From Lachnospiraceae bacterium (GTDB lineage: Bacteria > Bacillota > Clostridia > Lachnospirales > Lachnospiraceae): a stretch of 64,000 nucleotides of DNA. This document shows, in pieces, positions 56,679-64,000 of the stretch. The notes below the pieces were generated by a model, which worked only from the letters and a program-made list of their open reading frames with translations, did not search any database and had not been told where the DNA came from. How positions within the stretch are numbered: position 1 is the stretch's first letter; every line of letters starts with the position of its first letter. The stretch spans positions 1 through 64,000 of the forward strand of contig SVFB01000104.1 of the NCBI GenBank assembly GCA_015057085.1. Direction: 5' to 3'. A program made the translations under genes and the position numbers.

Positions 56679-57449
56679 TTAATCTGATTGGATGAGAAGT
56701 CTAATTGCTTCAACCGCGACTTCGATGGCGCCTTCTGTATCATGAACCTGTGGATTATCCAATCCAAGCTTTGCACGCTCTTGATTTGCTACAACCAAGA
56801 AGCAGCTTCCCACTCTGACTCTCAAAAATCCGCCGGCGATAAACAATGCTGCCGATTCCATTTCAGAAGCAAGACATCCCATCCGCTTCCAAGCTTCCCA
56901 TTTGTTTTCGAGTTCATAGCTGACAGGCATAATTTCCGGCTCATGCTGTCCAAAGAATGAATCTTTGCACTGAACCACGCCCACATGATATGCCTTTCCT
57001 AAATTTCCCGCTGCTTTCACAAGCGCAGTTGTAACATCAAAATCCGGAACAGCCGGATATTCGATTGGTGCAAACTCACGACTGGTGCCTTCCATTCGGA
57101 TTGCGCCATTTGCAATCACCAGATCACCGCCCATGATTTCCGGTTGCATTCCGCCACTTGTGCCCACACGAATAAATGTATCAGCTCCGCATTTTGCCAA
57201 TTCATCAATGGCAATTGCAGCAGACGGTCCGCCGATGCCGGTAGAAGTAACGGAAACTTTTACCCCATCTATATAACCTGTATAAGTAACATATTCTCTG
57301 GAATCCGCCACCAGCTTCGCATCATCGAAATGTTTCGCAATCTTAGCGCAGCGCTTCGGATCTCCGGGTAAAATCACGTATTTTCCCACATCCTTTGGTC
57401 CGACATTTGTATGATATTGCTTTCCGCTTCCTTCGGTATAATCAATCAT
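56679..57449 (-). CDS. udp: uridine phosphorylase
   Basis: 256 residues, nucleoside phosphorylase family I. Phosphate-binding GDPKR and RVGTSGG, and EMES(A) (MESAALFI) binding ribose. It cleaves uridine to uracil and ribose-1-phosphate. First gene of a salvage set (udp, cdd, deoC, deoB) that runs on into lepA; no strong promoter identified in front. Confidence 0.93.
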   Translation of the reverse strand: MIDYTEGSGKQYHTNVGPKDVGKYVILPGDPKRCAKIAKHFDDAKLVADSREYVTYTGYIDGVKVSVTSTGIGGPSAAIAIDELAKCGADTFIRVGTSGGMQPEIMGGDLVIANGAIRMEGTSREFAPIEYPAVPDFDVTTALVKAAGNLGKAYHVGVVQCKDSFFGQHEPEIMPVSYELENKWEAWKRMGCLASEMESAALFIAGGFLRVRVGSCFLVVANQERAKLGLDNPQVHDTEGAIEVAVEAIRLLIQSD

Positions 57450-57502
57450 AATTGTCTACTCTCCCTATTGTGATTTTCCATGCATCACTATGATACCATT
57501 TG

Positions 57503-57532
57503 TTGATAAAAAATGCTAATATATGATACTAT
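57503..57532 (+). promoter_or_regulatory. promoter of holA, implying a leaderless message
   Basis: TTGATA (57503-57508) and TACTAT (57527-57532), 18 apart, with TGA before the -10 (extended type). Six bases then separate the -10 from the ATG, so the start site would be the start codon. Confidence 0.5.
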
Positions 57533-57538
57533 TACCTC

Positions 57539-58519
57539 ATGAAAACAATAGATCAAGATATACAAAACAACAATCTCAAACATGTCTATCTTCTATATGG
57601 TGAAGAGCGCTATCTGTTGCTACAATATCGCGACAAATTGGTCAACGCTCTATCCACCAAAGATGATACCATGAACTTTACCCGTTTCGAGGGAGATGAT
57701 ATCTCCGAAAACGAAATCATTGATTTGGCCGAGACACTTCCGTTTTTTACGGATAAACGACTAATTCTGGTAGAAAATGCGCCCTTTTTCTCCGCTAATT
57801 CCGATAAAATCGTAGAATACATGAGTCAGATTCCTGATACAACCTACTTTGTATTCTGCGAAAAAACAGCCGACAAACGTACCCGCTTATACAAAGCGAT
57901 TTCAAAAGTCGGAAGCGCAATAGAATTCAAGCGCATGGATGAAAAAACGCTGCAAATCTGGATTGTTTCCCGTCTGAAGAAAAACAACAAACAAATCACC
58001 GGTGCCGTGCTCAATCTATTTTTATCCCGTACCGGAGATGACATGGGAACCATTGATATGGAATTGGAGAAATTAATTAGCTATGTGGGCGATCGTCCTG
58101 TGATAACCGAGGAAGATATTATGGCCATCACTTCCGTCAAAATCGAAGATAAAGTCTTTGATATGATAGATGCCATAACAGTGAAGAACCAAAAGCTTGC
58201 GCTATCCCTCTACTCTGATTTACTTACGCTAAAGGTTGCGCCTGTAAAAACCCTTAAGCTGATTGAAAAGCAATACCAACGATTATTTATCGTGAAATCC
58301 ATGGCGAATGCTTCCTCCAATGAGATTGCAACAAAGGCCGGTATTCCTTCTTTCTTTGTCAAAAAATATGTAGCACAATGCAAAAGCTATTCGATGCAAA
58401 AACTTAGGGAAATTCTGCAAACCATTTCAGATTTGGATTATTCGTTCAAATCAGGTAATTTAAGCGATCAATTAGCAGTAGAACTGTTTATTGTGAAATA
58501 TGCCGCTTCCACAGAATAA
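57539..58519 (+). CDS. holA: DNA polymerase III delta subunit
   Basis: 326 residues. Clamp-loader subunit: HVYLLYGEERYLL start, AAA+-like region without P-loop, and the family's GNLSDQLAVELFI end. It opens the sliding clamp. There is no Shine-Dalgarno in front of the ATG (bases are ATTACCTC). It is divergent from udp and convergent with rpsT. Confidence 0.93.
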   Translation: MKTIDQDIQNNNLKHVYLLYGEERYLLLQYRDKLVNALSTKDDTMNFTRFEGDDISENEIIDLAETLPFFTDKRLILVENAPFFSANSDKIVEYMSQIPDTTYFVFCEKTADKRTRLYKAISKVGSAIEFKRMDEKTLQIWIVSRLKKNNKQITGAVLNLFLSRTGDDMGTIDMELEKLISYVGDRPVITEEDIMAITSVKIEDKVFDMIDAITVKNQKLALSLYSDLLTLKVAPVKTLKLIEKQYQRLFIVKSMANASSNEIATKAGIPSFFVKKYVAQCKSYSMQKLREILQTISDLDYSFKSGNLSDQLAVELFIVKYAASTE

Positions 58520-58527
58520 ATAGAACT

Positions 58528-58549
58528 AGGAAATTCGAAGGAATTTCCT
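58528..58549 (+). terminator. terminator-like hairpin after holA
   Basis: AGGAAATTC-GAAG-GAATTTCCT, 9-bp perfect stem followed by TTATAAT, 8 bases after the holA stop. Confidence 0.55.
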
Positions 58550-58557
58550 TTATAATA

Positions 58558-58589
58558 AAAACCACCGGAATGACGGTTCCGGTGGTTTT
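58558..58589. terminator. strong bidirectional terminator between holA and rpsT
   Basis: AAAACCACCGGAA and exact complement (58558-58570, 58577-58589) around TGACGG, with A and T runs. Ends rpsT on the minus strand and backs up holA. Confidence 0.9.
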
Positions 58590-58627
58590 GTATTTAAAAA
58601 TTATAGGGTGATTTATAACAGCAATAA

Positions 58628-58891
58628 TTAAGCAACTCCGTTAACAAGCTTTGTTAAACGAGAAACTTTTCTGGCTGCGTTGTTCTTGTGATAAACTCCC
58701 TTAGAAGCAGCAGTCTCGATTACAGAAATTGCATTCTTAAGTTCTGCTTCAGCGGTAGCCTTATCAGCTGCGATTACAGCAGCTTCAACTTTCTTTATAC
58801 AAGTCTTAACCTCAGAGCGGATTGCCTTATTTCTAGCAGTTTTTGTCTCTGTAACTAAAATTCTCTTCTTAGCAGATTTGATGTTAGCCAA
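58628..58891 (-). CDS. rpsT: 30S ribosomal protein S20
   Basis: 87 residues from TTG 58891. GGAGGTG lies 6 bases before it, so this codon, not the further TTG inside the ribosome site, is the start; it replaces the usual ATG before ANIKSAKKR. All-helical basic protein binding 16S rRNA. Own promoter 58992-59021. comEC, which lies upstream on the same strand, ends at 59037. Confidence 0.95.
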   Translation of the reverse strand: MANIKSAKKRILVTETKTARNKAIRSEVKTCIKKVEAAVIAADKATAEAELKNAISVIETAASKGVYHKNNAARKVSRLTKLVNGVA

Positions 58892-58991
58892 TCTGTTCAC
58901 CTCCAATTGTGATAGTCTATTTTTTCAATCATGTTTTATAAACGCCTATGAATAGCAAGACACGGATAAGCTTTCATAAGCACACTAAAAT

Positions 58992-59021
58992 ATAATAGGA
59001 CAAAGCAACCTCTTTTGTCAA
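58992..59021 (-). promoter_or_regulatory. promoter of rpsT
   Basis: TTGACA (59016-59021) and TATTAT (58992-58997), spacing 18, leaving a leader of about 90 bases. Confidence 0.78.
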
Positions 59022-59036
59022 CAGAATTTCGCAAAT

Positions 59037-61292
59037 CTATTGCAAAAAACTTGAAATTTCAACAGAATCATCCTTTGGTTTTAGATTCACCTGTCCCAAA
59101 TCCATGGTACAAAAAATTTTTGATTCATGCAAGATTAATCTTTCTACACATTTTTCACCGGGATGACCATAGGAATTATCAATTCCGCAGGATATGGTGG
59201 TTACCTCCGGACAAATTGCATCCAAAAAAGAAGTCGTACTTGATGTATTTGATCCATGATGATTACATTTATACCAATTCACATCTCCTACGGTTGTTAA
59301 AATTGCCTGTTCACCGATTTCTGTTAAATCTCCGCAAATCAGTCCGGTAAAGCCATCTTGCGTAAAACGAAGTGCCAAAGATCCATCATTTCGATCCGAG
59401 AAATTGCTTCCACTCTCCGGCCACAGACATTCAATTTTTGCTTCTTGTCCAAATTTGATCTGCCATCCTTTTGAAATTTCCAATACTTTTGTATGATTTG
59501 CTTTAGAAAGCGCAATCAATTGTTCTGCTTGTTCTTCCTTTGCCGATGCATCCGATATGATAAGATATTCCACCGGATAACCCTCCTGCAAAATTTCGAT
59601 TAGACCGGAATAATGATCCTCGTCCAAATGAGACACAAACCAATAATCGATTTGCTCGATTCCCATGGCTTTTAAATGCGGCAAGATGCGATATGTTCCA
59701 ACTTCTTTTATATCAGTGCTTCCTCCATCAAAGAAACAGTTTTCACCGGATTTTAAATGCACAAGCGTTGCATCTCCCTGCCCTACGTCCAATACGGTAA
59801 CCATAGTATCACGCGGCAGTTTGAATAATAAAATCGAACATAAAATAAGAACACGCAACCACTCTGCTCTTCTTTTATATCGTGTCACAATCCAATAGCC
59901 AAGTAAAAGGATGCTGTAATATATTATGATTTTCGAAAGTGCCGGCCTTCCTAATATGATATTGGAATTGGGTAATTTCAAACTCAAATCACAAAGAAAT
60001 CGAATCACCTTTAAAAGCAAACTGCAGGGATTTAGCATGATGACAGAAAAAAATCCTCCAACAAAAGGAATTAAGCCTCCAAAGCCTCCGACGATTGCCA
60101 ATAATACAATGGGCGTCATAAGCGGAATCACAATCAAATTTAATATCATAGAATATGGTGAGAAATAATAATAAAAATATAGCAGAACAGGTGAGGTCAT
60201 CAATGTGATTCCGATACCTGCAAAATGTTTATGCTTCCAAAATGCAATTCCTGCAATTGCAGAAAAGGACATGATAAAACCGGCATTATACAGTAAAAAC
60301 GGCTGGTTCCACAGCATCATTGCTCCGGTAATTGCCATTGTAGTATGCAAATCATTATATTTTCCTGCCGTCTTTGCGGTCAAAGAAAACAAAAGCATAA
60401 TCAATGCTCTGTAGGTAGATACCGATGCCCCGGACAAAAATAAATATTGTATTCCCAGTAATATCGCAATCATTTCCGAAAACATAAAACTTTTTCTTTG
60501 TTTTCGCAAAATTCGAAACATGATCATACAAACCAAAGAAATATGAAGTCCGGACACTGCAAGTACATGGGCAATTCCGGCCTTTTGATAGCTGCTTTTA
60601 ACGCTTTCATCCACTTGCGTTTTCTCGCCTAAAATCATCGCCTCCAAAAGTCCGGCACTCTCCCCATCCAAATATTTTTCATAAATTTGATGCACACGGT
60701 TTCTGATGGATTGCAGCAATTGCAGATATTGATTCGGACAATGATCATTCTCAATTAGTTCTATGTGATCTATGCCAAAAGCGATTCCCATTGATTGATA
60801 ATAGGATTTCGCATCAAAATTGCCGAAATTCCTGGCGATTTGAAAATGCTTCACTCTTCCGCTTACTGTGATTTTTTCACCGATTTTCAGTTGATTGATT
60901 ACAGGGGAATCATCTTCATATTGCAATAGAAGGACCAAACCGCCTTCAGTCTTTAGCACTGCTTCCCACCGATTGTTTTTTGATTCAACCGATTTCACAG
61001 TCCCTGTCTGAAGAATGTTCTGATAGTCTCTCACCTTAGATTGATATTCTATAAAGGTTTGATTTGCTGATCTTGCATGCAAAACAGCAATTCCAAAGAT
61101 TGGGATCAATATGATTGCCCGAAAAAGGAGCCATCCACTCCGTTTTTCATGATAGATTTGATAAACAAGAGGAATCATACCGCATAGCCATATGATTCCT
61201 CCGATGATAATTGATAATACTGATTCGGAAATCCCATACCAGATTCCAATCACACTCGCATACGCCACATAACATAATGGGCGTTTTGTCAA
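59037..61292 (-). CDS. comEC: DNA uptake channel protein ComEC/Rec2
   Basis: 751 residues from TTG 61292, overlapping the previous stop by 4 bases. An N-terminal OB-like domain (about 85-185), multiple membrane helices with the competence domain (AVSGLHISLV), and a C-terminal metallo-beta-lactamase domain (VLDVGQGDATLV, SHLDEDHYSG, CNHHGSN). It carries single-stranded DNA across the membrane. No other competence genes in the window, so whether the cell is competent is unknown. Confidence 0.94.
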   Translation of the reverse strand: MTKRPLCYVAYASVIGIWYGISESVLSIIIGGIIWLCGMIPLVYQIYHEKRSGWLLFRAIILIPIFGIAVLHARSANQTFIEYQSKVRDYQNILQTGTVKSVESKNNRWEAVLKTEGGLVLLLQYEDDSPVINQLKIGEKITVSGRVKHFQIARNFGNFDAKSYYQSMGIAFGIDHIELIENDHCPNQYLQLLQSIRNRVHQIYEKYLDGESAGLLEAMILGEKTQVDESVKSSYQKAGIAHVLAVSGLHISLVCMIMFRILRKQRKSFMFSEMIAILLGIQYLFLSGASVSTYRALIMLLFSLTAKTAGKYNDLHTTMAITGAMMLWNQPFLLYNAGFIMSFSAIAGIAFWKHKHFAGIGITLMTSPVLLYFYYYFSPYSMILNLIVIPLMTPIVLLAIVGGFGGLIPFVGGFFSVIMLNPCSLLLKVIRFLCDLSLKLPNSNIILGRPALSKIIIYYSILLLGYWIVTRYKRRAEWLRVLILCSILLFKLPRDTMVTVLDVGQGDATLVHLKSGENCFFDGGSTDIKEVGTYRILPHLKAMGIEQIDYWFVSHLDEDHYSGLIEILQEGYPVEYLIISDASAKEEQAEQLIALSKANHTKVLEISKGWQIKFGQEAKIECLWPESGSNFSDRNDGSLALRFTQDGFTGLICGDLTEIGEQAILTTVGDVNWYKCNHHGSNTSSTTSFLDAICPEVTTISCGIDNSYGHPGEKCVERLILHESKIFCTMDLGQVNLKPKDDSVEISSFLQ

Positions 61293-62239
61293 TCCTGTGT
61301 TTCCTCCTCTGCATCTGTTACAGTTTGAATAAAGCTTTCATTGCGTTCATACATATCTGATAATTTGTAAATATATCGCACCATTCCGGATGTATCTCCG
61401 TTAATGGAAAGTTGAACTTTTTTCACCTCATCCAATTCCGTAAGAGAATCCACAATTGAATATAATACGACTTCCTCAGATATTTCCTGGTTCTGATCCA
61501 TGAAATTCGCATCCAAATTCACATAACATACGCCATCCATCAAAGATACTGTGATGATATGTGTTGTTGCCGGAATCGTAGCAACCGCGCCTGATGTAGA
61601 CGGTCCTGCAATCAGCTTTTTCACAATCAACTTCTCTAAAGATTCATTAGAACTGTAATAGACCGTCTGTGTTTCCGGCACCAAATAAGTTCCGTCTGAG
61701 CTTGAAAAATAAAGTGTCAGCGTCTTTTCCTGACTTGTATTGATTGCCGCATCAGGATTTTCTACGAAGCTGTCTGCATTCATAGAGCCAACCACTTCAC
61801 CTCTTGCATTTGTCAGGGCTACACCCTCTACATTAAAGCTTACATAGACTACGTCATCAAGTTGCGTCAAAGTCCTTACGATAGCAGCTCTGACCAATAC
61901 TTCTTCAGCCTTCGGAATATCATAATATTGTTCTGAAAAATTCAATGTCAAAAAATAATTGTCCAGTGAATAGTCCAATACTTTTACGGAATCCGGAATC
62001 GTCTTCATGATATCATCCTCATCCGGATCATCGGCAAGCGCATGCAAATATAAGTCAATGCCTTCCAATTCGCCCGCATCTTCCGGATTATAATAACTTT
62101 GAACAATTGATGTTCCTTCCAGATTCAGATAATACAAGCTGATATCACCACTGCGGTTGTGATTACCACATCCGGCGGAAAGCAATCCTGTCATCATACA
62201 GAGGATCAGCAGGATTGGAAATAATTTCTTCTTCATCAT
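61289..62239 (-). CDS. GerMN-domain lipoprotein
   Basis: 316 residues. Lipobox LSAGC with Cys24; two GerMN domains (about 33-160 and 170-300). GerM proteins are known from spores, but such lipoproteins are also widespread in non-spore formers. ATG after AGGAGG; 9 bases after the sensor kinase, suggesting that it is a cell-envelope partner of that signalling system. Confidence 0.88.
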   Translation of the reverse strand: MMKKKLFPILLILCMMTGLLSAGCGNHNRSGDISLYYLNLEGTSIVQSYYNPEDAGELEGIDLYLHALADDPDEDDIMKTIPDSVKVLDYSLDNYFLTLNFSEQYYDIPKAEEVLVRAAIVRTLTQLDDVVYVSFNVEGVALTNARGEVVGSMNADSFVENPDAAINTSQEKTLTLYFSSSDGTYLVPETQTVYYSSNESLEKLIVKKLIAGPSTSGAVATIPATTHIITVSLMDGVCYVNLDANFMDQNQEISEEVVLYSIVDSLTELDEVKKVQLSINGDTSGMVRYIYKLSDMYERNESFIQTVTDAEEETQD

Positions 62240-62248
62240 CTTCTCCTC

Positions 62249-63697
62249 CTATACAATATACTTCAGCGGAATGCGCACATCAAAGGTTGTGCCTTCTCCC
62301 AGTACCGAATAAACCTTAATGGAACCGCGATGCATCAATATGGCATTACGGGTAATGGCAAGTCCAAGTCCCGTTCCACCGATTTCTCTCGAATGAGATT
62401 TGTCTACACGATAGAATCGCTCATAAATATGATCTAGTGATTCCTCCGGGATTCCCATTCCGGAATCTTCAACTTTCAGATAGAAATATTGATGATCCGC
62501 ATTCAGAGAAATATGTACATATCCCTCTCCGTCATTTTTGTTATACTTGATTGCATTTTCAATTAAGTTCGTGATTGCAAGGGTGATTTTTACTTCATCC
62601 ACATCCGCCATAATCGGTCTGAAGCTTTCTAATACAAGAGAAACCTTTTGCTTATCCGCAATCGGCTGCAAACGCTTTAAAATCTGCTCAACCAATTCAT
62701 TCACATTCACATTTTGTAGATTCAGATCGGAGGATGATTTATCCATACGAACCAAGGAAAGCAAATCGTTGATAATCTTGGTTTCACGATCGATTTCATT
62801 GGTGATATCTCCCATGAATTCCTGATACATTTCAAGCGGTGCATCCGGCATGGAATTAATGGAATCCGCCAATACTTTAACAGAGGTAAGAGGTGTCTTA
62901 AGTTCATGAGACACATTCGCCACAAACTCTTCCCTTGAATCATTCATCAATTTCATTCTGGCAAGCAAATCATTGAACTTTTCGCAGATATTTATGGTCT
63001 CTGTGAAATTGTTGACCATTAATTTATCATCTCCGTGATAACCGTCCTGCACATGTTCAATGGCTGTAGAGATTTTATTGATTGGACGAACCAAGAGCCA
63101 GCTGGCCAAAATTCCAAAGAAACTAAAGGCCACCCCTACAATGGCAACTGTGATGATTGCAACATTTGTAATATATTCTTTGTTAAGTCCGATGCTGTCC
63201 GTAGAAACGGATAATAACAATACACCAATCACCTTTTGAGAAGATGCCTCCGGATCCATGATTGGAATCGTCATCTCAATATAGGAATTTGCTCCATCAT
63301 AAGCGATAACCGTCTCCCCATTAAAGCTGCGCATCACCTCATTTGCAATAATGGTTTTATTATTGTCCAGATTGTAACTGTCATAAACAATATTATAGAC
63401 ATCGTTTACAACCATTAATCGTCCGTCGTACATGGTCGACAGAATCGTAATCTGAGATGCCAAATCGCTATCAATCTTATCCTTTTTAAAATTTTCGCTA
63501 GAACCAATCTGATTTGCAATTAAAAGCGCCTGTGCGGATATCTCGCTCTCTCGAACGGATACCGCATGTGCTTCATAATTTTTGATGATTACGGTACTGA
63601 TAATGACACTCGGTATGATAATCACAGCTAAAACCAATATCATAAAGTGCGTTCTCAGACTTTTAAAGAAATAATAAAGATGTGTTTTCTTCTTCAT
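62249..63697 (-). CDS. sensor histidine kinase
   Basis: 482 residues. Membrane helices at about 19-40 and 178-203 enclose an extracytoplasmic sensor (about 41-175); HAMP (204-256), HisKA with phospho-His264 in NVSHELKTPLTS, and HATPase with NLIENAIKYN, DSGMGIP and GTGLGL. The response regulator is encoded 13 bases upstream. Layout resembles WalK/PhoR kinases, but no PAS domain is seen, so the stimulus is unknown. Confidence 0.95.
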   Translation of the reverse strand: MKKKTHLYYFFKSLRTHFMILVLAVIIIPSVIISTVIIKNYEAHAVSVRESEISAQALLIANQIGSSENFKKDKIDSDLASQITILSTMYDGRLMVVNDVYNIVYDSYNLDNNKTIIANEVMRSFNGETVIAYDGANSYIEMTIPIMDPEASSQKVIGVLLLSVSTDSIGLNKEYITNVAIITVAIVGVAFSFFGILASWLLVRPINKISTAIEHVQDGYHGDDKLMVNNFTETINICEKFNDLLARMKLMNDSREEFVANVSHELKTPLTSVKVLADSINSMPDAPLEMYQEFMGDITNEIDRETKIINDLLSLVRMDKSSSDLNLQNVNVNELVEQILKRLQPIADKQKVSLVLESFRPIMADVDEVKITLAITNLIENAIKYNKNDGEGYVHISLNADHQYFYLKVEDSGMGIPEESLDHIYERFYRVDKSHSREIGGTGLGLAITRNAILMHRGSIKVYSVLGEGTTFDVRIPLKYIV

Positions 63698-63710
63698 TGC
63701 ATATTACCTG

Positions 63711-64000
63711 TTATTTCTGGTTATAGTAATATCCTACGCCCCATTTGGTGTGAACATATTTCGGTTCCGAAGGATTCTTTTCGATTTTTTCACGCAGACG
63801 ACGCACATGAACATCCACTGTTCGAACGTCTCCCGGATAACCTTCTCCCCAAACTGTATTCAATAGATTCTCTCTGCTGTAGACCTTGTTTTCGTTTTTG
63901 ACAAGCAGTTCTAAAATTTCGAACTCTCTTGCAGTTAAATTAATTTCTTCGCCTAAAATAAAGAGTCTTCTACTGTCACAATCCAAACGCAAGTCGCCTT
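63711..64000 (-). CDS. OmpR-family response regulator, C-terminal DNA-binding part (partial)
   Basis: The gene extends beyond the right edge; 96 codons are seen. They form the winged-helix effector domain: LTAREFEILELL, a TVWGEGYPGDVRTVDVHVRRLREKI recognition region (positions about 48-72 of the visible part) and WGVGYYY at the end. The receiver domain is outside. Pairs with the kinase just downstream. Confidence 0.95.
   Translation of the reverse strand, partial: GDLRLDCDSRRLFILGEEINLTAREFEILELLVKNENKVYSRENLLNTVWGEGYPGDVRTVDVHVRRLREKIEKNPSEPKYVHTKWGVGYYYNQK

Overview
The window is AT-rich, almost all genes lie on the minus strand, and gene order is that of a low-GC Gram-positive of the class Clostridia. 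Evidence for this includes the comEC-holA-rpsT...lepA-hemW-hrcA-grpE-dnaK-dnaJ-prmA-rsmE order, the mtaB-ireB-ruvX-DUF1292-RNase J-mltG-like-trmR-U32 order, strong AGGAGG ribosome sites, a CIRCE element and a class C sortase pilus locus. A Lachnospiraceae-type gut or rumen anaerobe is my inference; no rRNA is present to prove it. The sporulation genes gpr and spoIIP, often found between rpsT and lepA in relatives, are absent and nucleoside-salvage genes sit there instead, which hints at a non-sporulating lineage.

Layout. 1-1112: 5' part of pyruvate phosphate dikinase (gene continues off the left edge). 1362-12783: a nine-gene surface-fibre operon reading leftwards: small coiled-coil protein, signal peptidase I, 1299-aa LPATG tip adhesin, LPSTG major pilin, class C sortase, a pilin-like protein without sorting signal, two TasA/CalY-like secreted proteins, and an unusual double-domain membrane protein with a QTGD-type sorting-like motif in its middle and a MucBP domain. 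12992-19859: glycyl-tRNA synthetase, a lipoprotein, recO, era and an M16C peptidase. 19975-29277: a cold-shock protein, then a biosynthetic operon leuB-ilvD-ilvB-serC-serA-DUF1015-mscS. 29650-31311: yajC and tgt; 31491-32561: aroC on the plus strand.

32763-39295: an RNA-processing and cell-wall operon (mtaB, ireB, ruvX, DUF1292, RNase J, truncated mltG-like, trmR, U32/TrhP). 39381-39617: an HPr-like protein lacking the catalytic histidine. 39686-44697: thiI, cysteine desulfurase, rsmE, prmA and a COG1313 radical SAM protein. 44751-50289: heat-shock genes hrcA-grpE-dnaK-dnaJ plus a coiled-coil J-domain protein, under a TTGACA promoter and CIRCE. 50444-57449: udp-cdd-deoC-deoB-lepA-plsC-hemW. 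57539-58519: holA (plus). 58628-64000: rpsT, comEC, a GerMN lipoprotein, a sensor histidine kinase and the C-terminal part of its response regulator (gene runs off the right edge).

Themes. Many genes act on tRNA or translation: tgt (Q34), mtaB (ms2t6A37), thiI with a cysteine desulfurase (s4U8), trmR with U32 (mo5U34), rsmE, prmA, lepA and glyS. The most distinctive region is the pilus operon, which joins a sortase-assembled pilus with TasA-like proteins and its own signal peptidase. Two genes (holA and the radical SAM gene) look leaderless: the -10 box lies about six bases from the start codon and there is no Shine-Dalgarno. A structured GC-rich island of nested inverted repeats lies between aroC and the U32 gene. 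I saw no tRNA, rRNA, insertion sequence, prophage or CRISPR array.
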